Shown here in pieces: positions 11,351 through 23,500 of a DNA stretch of 64,000 nt (within the stretch, counting starts at the first letter, position 1; each line of letters starts with the position of its first letter). Position numbers and translations under genes: made by a program. The notes under the pieces were generated by a model. It was not told where the DNA came from. It worked only from the letters and a program-made list of their open reading frames with translations, and ran no database searches. Source of the stretch: Bretschneidera sinensis (taxonomy: Eukaryota > Streptophyta > Magnoliopsida > Brassicales > Akaniaceae); the NCBI GenBank assembly GCA_023935145.1, contig CM043698.1:73361501-73425500 (forward strand), written 5' to 3'.

Positions 11351-12943
11351 GCTTATTTTTATAAACCTTGACATGGCTCACAACATTGGAGAAAAAAAAA
11401 AAAAAAATTGTAATGGAGACATGTAAATTACTCTACTTATTGGCATGTCTCTATTACTGATTCAACCAACCGATCGATGGACTTTTACAAACATGCATAA
11501 TAGAAATTTGAAGGGAAGGGAAAGATAAGGGAGGGGAAAGGAAACCCTGTTTGGAGTTGTTTTATTAAGAGGGAGGGGATTTAATTCCATATATTCTATT
11601 CCCTCCAACTCTTTACTTTTCATACCCGTGATATGATTTCCATTGTGTTTGAGAGCTAGAAGGAGAACGGAGAGAGAGGTATTTAAAAGGAGGGATGAGA
11701 AGGCATGGGAAGGAATGGTAGTGTGGTTACCACCTTTGGGATGTGATTTTTTCTTCAGGAAAATGAAGTGTCATATATAATAATTTTGTCTCACATTAAA
11801 AAGTGGCCACAAAAAATAAACGGGTTTATAAATAAATTAACTTGATAAAATTATATTTATATAAATGTGGGTACACTATAAGTTGAGTGTTCTAACACGT
11901 TATAACATAGAATTGCAATGTTTTTTGAGAGTTTGTGATTTAAAGGGTCACAATTAAAAACTCACTATTTTATGTGTCAATAAAAAAACATGTGGACAAA
12001 ATTCAATTAAGCCTAAAAATAAGTTCAAGGAAAGTCTATTGGAGATGTGAAGTGTGAACTTCTGATAGTTTTTTTTTTTTTTTTTCCCCATCAAAGATAG
12101 TTGCTATAGCTAGTGAAGGATTATTCATATGAAGATATTAGCTTTAGCCTTTACCAAGTCAACAAACAAACAAGGAAAATGTGCAAACTTATCGTTTAAG
12201 GGTAAAGATTATGAAATACTCGCAATTGCATAACTCATTAATTAAACTATTGTATCATCACATATAGATTTGAATTCTTTAAATTTGGAGATATGGTTGG
12301 AACGACTTTATAAACAAAATATATGTGTACTGCAAGCTTTTCTTTACAATTTTTTATAACAGATGAGTTGATCTTGTCTAAAAATCATAAAGAGATGCAT
12401 TGACTGAGTAATTAAACAATAAAAGAAGTGCATTCATTCTTTCATAGGCGAGATTATTTAGTTTGGTTTAATCAAAACACTTAAATGGGAAAAGTAATTC
12501 ATTTCAATTTCAAATTCTAGATGAGGTGATGATACTTGACAAAGTAATTCATTTAATAACATGTCATCAATAAGAACCAGCGCTTAATGCATGTTGGCTC
12601 GAGGATACTACAGAATTGTGGATTTGGTTTGCCTCACGAGGACGCGAGGGACTAAAGTGGGTGAGATTGTGACATTCCAAAAAACACCATGACTGAGTGC
12701 CTGAGAAAATAGTGTAATTGTAACTCAGTTGCTGATCCATTGCCAACTTGATGAACAAATGGTAAGAATGTCAAATATACAATTTTACTGAAATGATATT
12801 ATCAGTAAAATTGAATTTTCACTACAAGAAATACTACTGTACAAGATAGATTATCTCAAATTGGAGAAAGGGGGCAAAAACAAAAGAAACTATACTGCTC
12901 AATTTCCCTTCAAGTTTCCATGATCTTGTTTCCATATATATAA
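11351..12943. other. Intergenic AT-rich DNA, no gene recognised
   Basis: This stretch contains poly-A and poly-T runs (11390-11407, 12069-12085) and AT-rich unique-looking sequence. I see no ORF with recognisable motifs, no RNA gene and no LTR ends. The ORF at 12567-12758 (minus) has no recognisable feature and is probably random. Confidence 0.6.
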
Positions 12944-13599
12944 TCAATTACAAGGTGCAGCTCTGTAATATGCAGGCACGGTTATAGGGAAGAACATCTG
13001 TCTAAATCCTTCAGCCTTGAGTATGGCAAAATGATACCTGATGCACCCTGAAAATTTAATGGGAAAACAAATGATTCGGGTGAGATTACCCTGTTTATAT
13101 ATAATTACAGGTTAAAAGATCAATCAATCAGAAACTATTTTGGCAATAAAGAGAGGAAGAATTGAATTCTGATTAAAATTTAGAAGATACAAGAAAAAAG
13201 CAGATAAACAATACCAAAATCAATCTAGCACCAATACGAGCACGATTAAGTGAGGGAAATGGAAGTATTAAGCGTCCAACACCATAGATTACCATGCGAA
13301 GAAATGGAGAACCAAGTTCAATGGATGTGGATCTAGACCAGAAAGCAGAGCTCTTGGTCCATTTGAAAATATTCCTCCAAGGCTCAAGTAGTCAAAACAA
13401 GCGTCACGCATTTCCATACTTGCTAGATCAGTTGATGAACTGAAGACCTTGTATAGGGCACCAGCCAATGTGTTTCTCGTAGATGCCACAGGCTGCAAGA
13501 GAAATCATACAATATGAGCTACAAATTTAATGTAACTTTTTGCAGAAGTAAGCCCCAAATTTAGATGCCTATTGAACTAAATCTTTTACTTCTACAAAA

Positions 13600-13745
13600 T
13601 GAATTGTGCAGAGGCCTGAGAAGATCCCCAATATCAGATAGAGTAGGATGGGGATCAGTAGGCATGCATCTATTATGCATTGTCCTTATGTCTCCTTTAT
13701 CAATTGTAGATATGAAAGCATTGTACAGCTCCGACGGAATCTGCA
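13600..13745 (-). pseudogene. Shrunken duplicate of squalene epoxidase exon 6
   Basis: The minus strand reads IPSELYNAFISTIDKGDIRT then MPTDPHPTL...SDIGDLLRPLHN, a second copy of exon 6 (13781-14056) lying in the intron before exon 7. Its own TTTGCAG acceptor is kept. About 24 residues are missing, including the GD motif and TGGG block that bind FAD. It looks like a tandem exon duplication that then suffered a deletion. Confidence 0.85.
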
Positions 13746-14590
13746 AACATGAATTTTGTTTTCAGAGATCTGTCTCTTACCTTACGAATAGTGTAGAAGG
13801 ATTCAAGATGTTTGCAAAGGGCAGAGGCATCATTAAGATTGTGTAAAGGCCTGAGAAGATCCCTTAGTACAACAATATCAGATAGAGCCACAGTCGTCCC
13901 ACCTCCTGTTAGAGGGTGTCGCATGTTGAATGTGTCACCCAGTAGAAGTGCACCTGGAGTAGGATGGGGATCTGCAGGCATACTTCTATTTGGCATCGTT
14001 CTTATGTTTCCTTTATCAATTGCAGATATAAAAGCAGTAGGCAGCTCATGAGGAATCTGAAAAATCATAGGTCCCTCAATTGGTCAGAAGTACTGGAAAG
14101 TAAGCACACACAAATTGGGATTATGAAGTGACTTATATATGGACAAGTATTTTTAATCAAGTTCATTCATTATTAAAATTACCAACCATAGTTAAAAAAA
14201 TAATGAATAGAAATTCTTTTGATAGAAGGAGATAGAAATCAAAATCATTTTAATGGCAGTAAACAAAAAGAACTTGAGTCAGGCATCATTGTATATGTAC
14301 TTAAATGTATAGAAATCATTTCAAGTAATTCTGTACAAACCTGGGGAGCCACCATGGTTTTCAAGTAGTTGGCCATTTCACCATTAGAAACGGAAGGCAC
14401 CCTTTTGCCAGGTACATCGACCAAACAGCGAATCTCTGTGCTACTGAGACGATAAAACAAGATGGGTGAAGGGTCTGCCAGTATGACATGCCCATGATTG
14501 CATATGGAAGCTCACAGTTCTCCAGGATCAAACCAACAAAGCAAGAGGGGATATCGACTTGCAATTTTTTTAGAAAACTGCTATTAATCT

Positions 14591-15012
14591 TGTTGGTGAT
14601 TTGCATCAGGTGCTGCTGCACCACTCTGCCCATGTGTGCAGCTGTACCACTACTCCTTGTTAGATGCTACACCACTACTCTATGTTTTCTGAATTGCTAC
14701 CATGTTCTCTGCCCATACTACCTCATGTGTGCAGCTGTACAACTACTTGTTAGATGCTGCACCACTACTCTATGTTTTCTGCATTACTACCATGTTTGTG
14801 CTGTACCATGTTTGTGCTGTACCATGTGCATTTGTTTTTTGTTTATTTTTCTGCAGCTTTACTTTACAGCTTGTTATATAATGTAAGCTTATGCATTATG
14901 ATAAATGAATTCAGCAAGTTAGAATTCCAGATTACATTTTTTTGTGTATCTTCCTCCATTCTCTCCTTGTCCTAAGAAAAAATTCTTGTTCTTTCATTCC
15001 TTAAAACTAACA
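14591..15012 (+). repeat. 5' LTR of the chimeric copia element
   Basis: This is 422 bp, TGTTGGTGATT...AAAACTAACA. TATATAA at 14875-14881 is a likely TATA box. It is nearly identical to the 3' LTR except for an extra 16-bp tandem copy of a GTTTGTGCTGTACCAT unit near 14790-14825, which explains the 422 versus 406 bp. Confidence 0.93.
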
Positions 15013-15014
15013 AT

Positions 15015-15026
15015 TGGTATCAGAGC
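15015..15026 (+). other. Primer-binding site (initiator tRNA-Met)
   Basis: TGGTATCAGAGC is complementary to the 3' end of plant initiator tRNA-Met. It is two bases from the LTR end, the normal place for minus-strand cDNA priming in plant copia elements. Confidence 0.9.
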
Positions 15027-15066
15027 TATATTCTTGAGGGATCTGTGAGTTCATTTGAGTGTTCTA

Positions 15067-17343
15067 ATGGAAGGAGAATCCAGTTTTTCATCAATGACTC
15101 CACCAGTTTTTGATGGAGACAACTATCAAATTTGGGCTGTGAGAATGGAGACCTATCTAGATGCAATGGATCTTTGGGAAGCTGTAGAAGAGGACTACGA
15201 AGTTCCTCTTCTGCCAAACAACCCCACAATGGCCCAGATCAAGAATCACAAGGACAGAAAAACAAGGAAGTCAAAAGCAAAAGCCTGTTTGTTTGCTGGC
15301 GTCTCTTCGACTATCTTCACCCGAGTCATGTCACTCAAATCAGTAAAAGCAATTTGGGATTATCTCAAAAAAGAGTATGAAGGAAATGAGAGGATCAGAG
15401 GAATGCAAGTGCTGAATTTGATCAGAGATTTTGAACTGCAGAAAATGAAGGAATCAGAAACCATTAAAGAGTATTCTGACAAACTTCTAAGCATTGCCAA
15501 TAAGGTAAAACTGCTTGGTTCTGATCTACCTAACTCGAGGATTGTCCAAAAAATCCTAGTAACGGTGCCTGAAAAATTTGAGGCAACCATTACAACCTTG
15601 GAGAACACCAAGGATCTGTCCAAGATTACCTTGGCAGAGCTCGTAAATGCTTTACAAGCACAAGAGCAAAGAAGGGTCATGAGGCAAGAAGGAGTCGTTG
15701 AAGGAGCGCTTCTAGTCAAGCATCAAGAAGGCTGGAAAATGAGGAAGAAGAACAAAAAGATTTTTGTTGCAAGTGGCGATGCTACAGCAAACACCAACAA
15801 GAACAAGACTGGAGGTACGAAGGGAAATCATCCTCCATGCCAACATTGTGGCAGAAAGGGTCATCCTCCTTTCAAATGCTGGAGGAGACCTGATGCAAAA
15901 TGCAGCAAGTGTAACCAACAAGGTCATGAAGCTGTGATTTGCAAAAGCAAAAATCAGCAGCAAGAAGCAGATGCTCAAGTTGCTGATCAAGAGGAGGAGG
16001 ATCAGCTCTTTGTTGCTACTTGCTTCTCAGGCAATGATTCAAGTAAGAGCTGGTTAATTGATAGTGGTTGCACTAACCATATGACACATGACAAGGAGCT
16101 GTTCAAGGAATTAAGAAGCACGGAGACTTCAAAAGTCAGAATTGGCAATGGACAACATATAGCAGTCAAGGGAAAAGGAACCATTGCAATTGCAAGTTGT
16201 TCAGGTACAAAACTTATCTCTAATGTTCTCTATGTTCCAGAAATTGACCAAAATCTGTTAAGTGTTGGTCAGTTGATAGAGAAAGGCTTCAAAGTACATT
16301 TTGAAGACAATTACTGCCTGATAAAAGATGCATCTGGTCAAGAGATGTTCAACATCAAGATGAGAGGAAAGAGCTTCACACTTAACCCACTTAAGGAGGA
16401 GTCGGACAGTGACCAAGAAAGGGCCAGAAACATGGAAGAAGCAGAGATCCTAGAGCTATACGAACTCAGTTACTCAGATCTCATGCTCTTATCATCTTCA
16501 GGTGGATCATCATATTCACCAGAAGATGAAGAAAGGCTGGAGAAGGCAACAGATGTGCATGGTGCATTTGCAGAGGAGAAAGAATCTGGTGATGTTCCAG
16601 TGGGGGTCTCAGATCATGTTTCTCCTGTAAAACCTGCAATGCTCCAAAAGATTGAAAATTTGGATCAAGTGAAGCCATCTCCACTGCCTGACAGCTGGAA
16701 ACTGAAGAAGATTTTCTCTACTGGTATTGTGCTTGGAGGTTACTTGGTGCTAATGACTGTTTTATTCTTTTGGGCAATGATAGACACCAACTTCTTCACA
16801 GACAAATTTGGTGTTAAAGCACTAAGGAATCATAATGAGCAAATGATGGCAGCTTTATATCTGCAAGTCAGTATTGTGAGCCAGGCCCTTATTTTTGTTA
16901 CAAGGTCTCGCAGCTGGTCCTTCATTGAGCATCCAGGTCTGTTAGTTGGTGCTTTCATAAGAGCACAGCTGGTAGGCACTTTAATAGCAGTTTATGCAAA
17001 ATGGGGTTTTGCTCGTATAAAGGGCTGTGGCTGGGGATGGGCCAGAGTAATCTGGTTTTATAGTGTGGTAACATATATCCCACTTTACTTGCTCAAATTT
17101 GCAAACTACTATATGCTGAGTGGGAAGGCGTGGGATAATCTCCTAGAGAGCAGGACCGTGTTTACCTCTAAGAAAGACTATGGCAAAAATGAGAGAGAAG
17201 CACAATGGGCTGCTGCACAAAGAACCCTACATGGTCTTCAACCACCTGAAACCAGCAATTTTTTTTTAATGATAAGAATAGCTACAGGGAACTTTCAGAG
17301 ATTGCAGAACAAGCAAAGAGACAAGTTGAGGTGGCAAGGCTGA
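15067..17343 (+). CDS. Gag-protease fused to plasma-membrane H+-ATPase C-terminal membrane domain
   Basis: This is an uninterrupted 758-codon ORF. The ATG at 15067 is preferred because it begins MEGESSF, as copia gag proteins do. Residues 1-250 are copia gag (UBN2 type). Two zinc knuckles follow: [14 protein letters not shown] (from 258) and [14 protein letters not shown] (from 279). Protease has [11 protein letters not shown] with the catalytic Asp at 332. Residues about 440-534 are acidic, Ser-rich and of unknown origin. From 535 ([12 protein letters not shown]) to about 733 ([13 protein letters not shown]) it matches plant P3A proton pumps: helices M7-M10 and the start of the regulatory tail, with motifs [20 protein letters not shown] and [18 protein letters not shown] 9-T run (17259-17267) then shifts the frame. 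In another frame the pump tail continues to a stop near 17380. The pump part lacks the P, A and N domains, so it cannot transport protons. Product and membrane location are inferred. Confidence 0.9.
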   Translation: MEGESSFSSMTPPVFDGDNYQIWAVRMETYLDAMDLWEAVEEDYEVPLLPNNPTMAQIKNHKDRKTRKSKAKACLFAGVSSTIFTRVMSLKSVKAIWDYLKKEYEGNERIRGMQVLNLIRDFELQKMKESETIKEYSDKLLSIANKVKLLGSDLPNSRIVQKILVTVPEKFEATITTLENTKDLSKITLAELVNALQAQEQRRVMRQEGVVEGALLVKHQEGWKMRKKNKKIFVASGDATANTNKNKTGGTKGNHPPCQHCGRKGHPPFKCWRRPDAKCSKCNQQGHEAVICKSKNQQQEADAQVADQEEEDQLFVATCFSGNDSSKSWLIDSGCTNHMTHDKELFKELRSTETSKVRIGNGQHIAVKGKGTIAIASCSGTKLISNVLYVPEIDQNLLSVGQLIEKGFKVHFEDNYCLIKDASGQEMFNIKMRGKSFTLNPLKEESDSDQERARNMEEAEILELYELSYSDLMLLSSSGGSSYSPEDEERLEKATDVHGAFAEEKESGDVPVGVSDHVSPVKPAMLQKIENLDQVKPSPLPDSWKLKKIFSTGIVLGGYLVLMTVLFFWAMIDTNFFTDKFGVKALRNHNEQMMAALYLQVSIVSQALIFVTRSRSWSFIEHPGLLVGAFIRAQLVGTLIAVYAKWGFARIKGCGWGWARVIWFYSVVTYIPLYLLKFANYYMLSGKAWDNLLESRTVFTSKKDYGKNEREAQWAAAQRTLHGLQPPETSNFFLMIRIATGNFQRLQNKQRDKLRWQG

Positions 17344-17382
17344 GAGAGCTTCTTAGGCAGAGACATGGAGTTTGCAGCTCCT
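16669..17382 (+). other. Captured H+-ATPase segment without introns
   Basis: About 710 bp encode the end of an autoinhibited plasma-membrane proton pump, from the M6-M7 loop through M10 to the first helix of the C-terminal regulatory region ([19 protein letters not shown], then [14 protein letters not shown] in the shifted frame). The distal part of the regulatory domain, including the C-terminal 14-3-3 site, is absent. No GT...AG interruption is visible, although plant pump genes have many introns, which suggests capture from spliced mRNA by template switching. Confidence 0.88.
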
Positions 17383-17396
17383 AATGCAAGGAGGAG

Positions 17397-17802
17397 TGTT
17401 GGTGATTTGCATCAGGTGCTGCTGCACCACTCTGCCCATGTGTGCAGCTGTACCACTACTCCTTGTTAGATGCTACACCACTACTCTATGTTTTCTGAAT
17501 TGCTACCATGTTCTCTGCCCATACTACCTCATGTGTGCAGCTGTACAACTACTTGTTAGATGCTGCACCACTACTCTATGTTTTCTGCATTACTACCATG
17601 TTTGTGCTGTACCATGTGCATTTGTTTTTTGTTTATTTTTCTGCAGCTTTACTTTACAGCTTGTTATATAATGTAAGCTTATGCATTATGATAAATGAAT
17701 TCAGCAAGTTAGAATTCCAGATTACATTTTTTTGTGTATCTTCCTCCATTCTCTCTTTGTCCTAAGAAAAAATTCTTGTTCTTTCATTCCTTAAAACTAA
17801 CA
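17397..17802 (+). repeat. 3' LTR of the chimeric copia element
   Basis: This is 406 bp, beginning TGTTGGTGATT after GCAAGGAGGAG and ending AAAACTAACA, followed by the duplicated AATCT. It is almost identical to the 5' LTR apart from the 16-bp unit, which implies recent insertion. Confidence 0.93.
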
Positions 17803-18585
17803 AATCTCGTGCAGAAACTATGAATTCTATGGTTTACGACTCATGCATCTGGATAGATTCTGTTTTTAAGTATGATCACCTTAGGATTACAGAGAGAACG
17901 TCCCAAATTTGAAAAACAACCATCACATACTATTGTGAGGGGAGCATAAGCTGTCAACTCTTGTCCAGTCTTGGTTTTGTATTGCACTCCTTTTATAGTC
18001 CCCTTTTCTTTAATGAGAGATGTTACTGTCTCTTCTTCCATTCTTACACTAATGAAATTAAAATCAAGAAAGAGTATGTAAATAAGAATATATAAAACAC
18101 TGGTACTTGATATGATGAAGATAACAATGAAAATCTTCTTATATAATATAATTGAGTTAGATAAACCCAATGTAATATGATGGAAGAATTGAGAATCTTC
18201 TTATATAATATAACTGTGCTAAAGTACAAAAATCTAACGATTATGGCACCAGAACAATAAATTGAAATGAACGTTTTTTAATGGATTAAAGAAAATATAT
18301 ACTTGGATAGGGATGTGGATTTTTCTCGCATCTATTGTGTGAAACGCCCGCTATGAAAGATTCTACCAGCCACATCTGAATGAAAATTTTGCAATGGATA
18401 AGATAGTTTGGTATATTTCTCATCCTTGTAAATAGCGTAACCGAACACTCTCTGAGCATCAATATCATTTACACAATCTGCAAATTACAGTTAATTAGTT
18501 ATGTGTAATTGTGAGAAAAAACTATAAATTCACCTTAATTTTCTCAGGCTCACAGAAGGTGAACATAATTAAATTAGATGTTTTA

Positions 18586-18726
<141 letters not shown>

Positions 18727-19299
18727 TTATATATACTGGAAAACAATAATGCAAACCAATATTCTTGATTTATCGTATGATATAATTGGAAATTTTAAAA
18801 CTGCAAAACAGAATTTTTTAAGATATTCCACCAGAACCTTTGAATTTGTTTTTTTGTATAAAATGAAATCCCACCAACAGTAAGGAAGAGTACTTTTAGA
18901 AAGAAGAGAGGATATTGATGATCACCTTGGCAAGAGTGTAAGCAAGTGCAGAACCAGCAACACCAGCTCCAACAATGATTATATCTGCAGTGGCACAAGT
19001 TATGTCCATCTCTGATTAGCCTATTCCATTTCCAGAGCTCTTCAAAGACTCATTTCTTTGAACCTTCATTGAAGAATTAACACTACTGATCTTCTTGTTC
19101 GCTACTCTTGAACTGTACAACAAAAGAAACCCCAAAAGAGAAACTGCGTATACTATTGTTCCCAGTATATACATTGAAAGCATTTTCGAAGATCAAGTCT
19201 GTTCTCTGCTAACGAATTTCTCACTCTCTTCCTCTTGAGCTGGACTTGTTTTTACTTTTATGTGTAAGTTGATGTATTATTGAAATTAAACTTTGTGCC

Positions 19300-19306
19300 A
19301 TTTATA
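19300..19306 (-). promoter_or_regulatory. TATA box of the squalene epoxidase gene
   Basis: The minus strand has CTATAAATGG about 117 bp upstream of the ATG at 19183, a plausible plant TATA distance. It is a remnant of the promoter of the decayed gene. No other promoter element is clear. Confidence 0.5.
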
Positions 19307-19319
19307 GACCAACAAATAG

Positions 19320-20504
19320 GAGGTAGAAAATGGACTTGGCTAGAGAGCCTAACACTTTTAATTTAACCTTCTATTCAAGGGGTTGTGCTAGTGTTCAACA
19401 AAAGGAGAAAATTATTTATTAGAAGTCACAACTAATTAACTATTGTGGTGTCAAATAGTTGGTCAAGAAGTTGCATTGGAATAGTACTCCAAATAAGAGT
19501 ACTGTAAATTGGTCAAGGTTCTGAAAAGACCCAATTAAATTGGTCAAGAAGTTGTTTTTACATACGGCAATTAATTAATGTAATAGAATTATTTTTTAGT
19601 AATTGATGCAAGACAGGTGGACAGAACAGAACAAATAGCCATGAACTACCTAGAACGGTTAGATCGTTCCAAATCTAAGGGCATGGTTTACATCGTTTTG
19701 CATGCCACGGGCTCGGATCGGGCCCTGGAGACCCTAGTTTGATTGGAAACGGGCCCCCATGCAAGACTTAGGAATTTTCCCTGAGCATAGTTGTTTTTTA
19801 GCTAAAAAACGACATTTAGGCCTTCAATTTTGCAGCTTTCAGTTTTTAAGAAACTTTCCATTTTCAATTTCTTTTGTATTCAAATTAGAATTGACTACTG
19901 TTAATTCTGCCTTAATCAGAACACTTAATTTTAGTATTTTCCATAGTTTTCCCCAAGTTTATGCTTTCGGGGATTTTTGCCTTTTTTAGCTTTAATCTTA
20001 TAAATAAAGAGTCCACGTATGGAAAAAGGAGATTATTATTATTGAATAAAAATTAGGGTTTCTTTTCTCTTCGTGAGAGTTTATCGTATTGAAGGTTGAA
20101 GACACAGTTCTTCTTCCTAGTTCTTTCTTCCGCTTGCGTTTTACGTCAGTAATATTTTCAGATTTTCTCATGTTTACAAGTAAATAAACTTGCCCAATCT
20201 TCAAGTAGTAGCAGACAAAACAATAGGATATAACTTTGACGGTAGATGAGACTATATACGCAAAAGAGGAATATTTAGTTTAAAAAAAATAATTGTAAAC
20301 CGGATTACCTCAAGATCATTCAATGAGTACAACAACTCAAACCAGAATAAAACATCATTCACCGAAAAAACACCACCTTCTCGAGATAACAGCCCATTAT
20401 GAAAACTCAAACAAAAGGAAATTCTTAGGTAAAAAACAATGCTGTACAATGTAGCCAATGTAAAACTGAAAGAAAGACCAGAACATATAAGTATGAATTA
20501 TCAA
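19320..20504. other. Intergenic DNA between the SQE and BCAT loci
   Basis: AT-rich sequence with a short GC-richer patch around 19680-19760. ORFs at 19759-19989 (plus) and 19998-20204 (minus) show no recognisable motif. It probably includes BCAT 3' untranslated sequence and the SQE upstream region. Confidence 0.55.
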
Positions 20505-23500
20505 TTAGTTTGGGTATTTTAGAAAAATAGAATTTTCAACAGTTACAACAATCAATTTTGACGGTCCATCCCATCTTGTCCTCAGTTTCTGGGACACTGA
20601 CTCTGCTCCTGTTCTGTATTCAACCCTACGTTGACAAAGATCAATTAGCGCACAAAGACCCAGAAAACAAAAACAAAATGTTGCGAATTGTACCTTTTAT
20701 CATGAAAGGTTATACTTCCAACAGGAGTGACAACAACTGCAGTTCCTGTGCAGAAAACTTCATCAGCACCAATCAAGGCCTCCACTGGGACAACACGTTC
20801 CTCAACCTGAACAAATTGGAGGAACACGTTACATTTTGCTGGAAAATGTCATACATTGTCAAAATTCGAATTACATGTTTCTATTCTTAATCATTGCTAG
20901 ACTATCTAAGCCTTCACCATACATTATTTTTATTTGTAACTCCTCCTATTTCCCCATTTCCTCTTACTGCTAAGGATTCAACGGTTTGGCCATACTAACT
21001 CAAAATTATCAATCGAAAAGGGAGAATACAATGCGCATGATTTTGTGGTGCATCAAAATGTATAAAGCTTTCTAGAATGCAATACAAACTTCAAGCATAT
21101 GATTATTCATTGACTCAATATATCAGACACATAAATCACCTGGCAGCCAAAATCACAAGCAAGGTCAATGATGCTTTTTCGTGTGATTCCAGGCAGAATA
21201 GTACCATTTGTTACTGGAGTTGAAATCACATTTCCCTGCGAAAGATAGATAATGTATTCAATAGCCAATCCACAAAAAAAAACAAATTATTTGAGTTAGA
21301 GAGGGAGAAACAAAGAGAGAGATGCAACATCAGTTCTGCCTAGTGCATAAATAGTAAATTAAGGCAACACCTTTACAATGAATATGTTACATGCAGAAAC
21401 CTCCTCGATATTTTTTCCAGTCACTGCATCCAATAATAAGACATCAGAAAACCCTTTGGCCTTTGCTTGAGTTATTGATTGTATAACCTATGCAAAAAAA
21501 AAAAAAAGTAAAAAAAGGGGGAGAAAATTAACATAAGCAAATACTATAGTTAATAATATCCACTAGAATCAAAATCAATTAAGAGATATTTTTGCTGATA
21601 ATTTGAGCCATAATGCAAATGTTATTAGTACAAATCTGGCTAAAGAAGGATGCCATGATTCATGTCATACTTACCGGAGAATAATTGGTGGCACTTTTCA
21701 CACCACTAGTTCCGCCAGGAGTACCACGATTGAGCTTATACTCTACTATCAAGTTCAAGGAAGATTGACCCTGTGTCATATAACAAAAGCCAGTATCAGT
21801 AAAACATGAAAGATTAAGTGAATTTATGTATATATCTTTCTGTCTATGCGTATAGTTTATATCTACCAGCAAGTACTCAATAAGAATATTGCCTCCATAA
21901 TCTTTTATGGTACGTTTAGTGGACAAGATGAAGTGGCAATAGGATGAGATAGATAAGTAGTTGGGTGGAATGTCTCATCCCACCCCTCTCCCCCCAAAAG
22001 CCGGATGACTATCATATCATTTCTACCCGGATCATTGCCAAACTATCCCTATCTGTACAATAGCTAAAGCAAAAAGACAGGAGCATTGCTTTCTCTAAGA
22101 TACATTTCCTCTCTACAAACAAACTCAACATCTTTAATTAACCAGCATCTTTATTTATATTATTTTTTTGACTTTGGAAAGTCAAAGATTGGAATACAAT
22201 AGAAGAGATATTTCAAGCAGAATGATTCATAAATTTATCTTTTTTTTTTTGGTTTTCTTTTTTCTTTTGGGATAAAAAGCATAGCGACTCACCTTGTGGT
22301 AGTTGCCAATAGGAGAAACATACACTAAGAATGTGTATTCAGGTGCCGGCCCCAACCCTAAAACAGGGCCACTCCCTATGAGCAAAGGCCTAACATACAG
22401 TGACCCTTTCCCTGGAGAAGGCACTTATTTGCAAGATTCAAAACACAAATATTTTTAGACAATTCATTAATGTGCATAAAACATAGCAGAAGCTAAAATG
22501 ATTCAATGCAGTGAGGCTTTGAATACCCAGTTCTTGTTGGCAAGGACAGTTTGCTTCACAGCTTCAATGAACTGCTCAACAGATGGTGAAGGCATACACA
22601 TTCTCTCCGCGCCTGTCTTCATTCGCAGGGCGTTCTGTTCAGGCCTGAAGAGCAAAATTCGTCCGTCTTCAGTCCTGTAGGCCTTCAACCCTTCAAACAA
22701 TCCCTATATATAAAATACAAAATCATGAATTGTCTGTATTTGTTATTTGTCATTTTTGATTCATACTAACAGTAACTAACCAAAATAAATCAATTTGTAG
22801 CTTAATTACCTGACCATAATTTAAAATTCCAGAAGAAGGGCTCAGCTCAATGTTCCCATATGGAGTAATTTTACCTTGTGGAAAGCTATCTTCTTTCAAG
22901 CATTTCATCACATACATGTAATCTGTTGGAGTTAATGTAAATCCAAGCTCATCCCAGTTGACATTGGCATATTTTGCTTCGCTTCGACTGCTTTCTTGAA
23001 TTAAATAGAAAGAAAATTAAGGTAAAATACAAAAAATCAAAAAAAGGGAATCAAGTAGCAAAGCAAAAACAAATAAGAAGCAGAAGCAGAGGCAGAAGCA
23101 AAATATAGAAACTGTTATAATGTTAGTGATTAAAAGTGTGTTAATCTTGCTATAGAAATTAAGTAAAAATCCAAATGAATGTCAAGATGCAAAAGTGAGA
23201 AAATATACTTCCAGTTTGATAAACAAATTTTAGCTACTCATCAATATCAAGCTAGAACGGAGAGTATTATTATTAATTACCTGTTAATAGCAGGTTCACA
23301 AGTTGATGGAGCCATAGATGGATGCGAAAAATCAAACAAGGGTTTGATTGTAGCTGTAACCAATGAATTTATTAGTCAGTCAAAAACTAGTCCTTCCATT
23401 TGGACTTATTTCTTAATTTTTTTTGAAAGGATAATAAAACAACTTAAAATTAAAATAAGGCAAAAATGGATGTTTGGAACTGATTAAAACATTCTTAAAT

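Larger units (their letters stand above)
14591..17802 (+). mobile_element. Chimeric Ty1/copia retrotransposon carrying H+-ATPase coding sequence
   Basis: LTRs at 14591-15012 and 17397-17802 are flanked by the 5-bp duplication AATCT (14586-14590 and 17803-17807). The primer site TGGTATCAGAGC (15015-15026) sits two bases inside the 5' LTR, and a polypurine tract GCAAGGAGGAG (17386-17396) touches the 3' LTR. The internal region encodes gag and protease and then a piece of a plasma-membrane proton pump; integrase, RT and RNase H are absent. It lies antisense in intron 4 of the squalene epoxidase pseudogene, about 30 bp from exon 5. Ends and target duplications are intact, so it moved as a unit with enzymes supplied by another element. 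Confidence 0.95.

Noticed and set aside
12567..12758. Minus-strand ORF downstream of SQE
   Set aside because: No motif, no codon signal and no homologous neighbour; treated as random.
15132..15719. Alternative ORFs overlapping the chimeric gag frame
   Set aside because: The 758-codon frame has gag, zinc knuckle and protease motifs; the others have none.
16481..16684. Minus-strand ORF in the unexplained segment
   Set aside because: Likely antisense shadow of the open plus frame; kept only as part of the unexplained segment.
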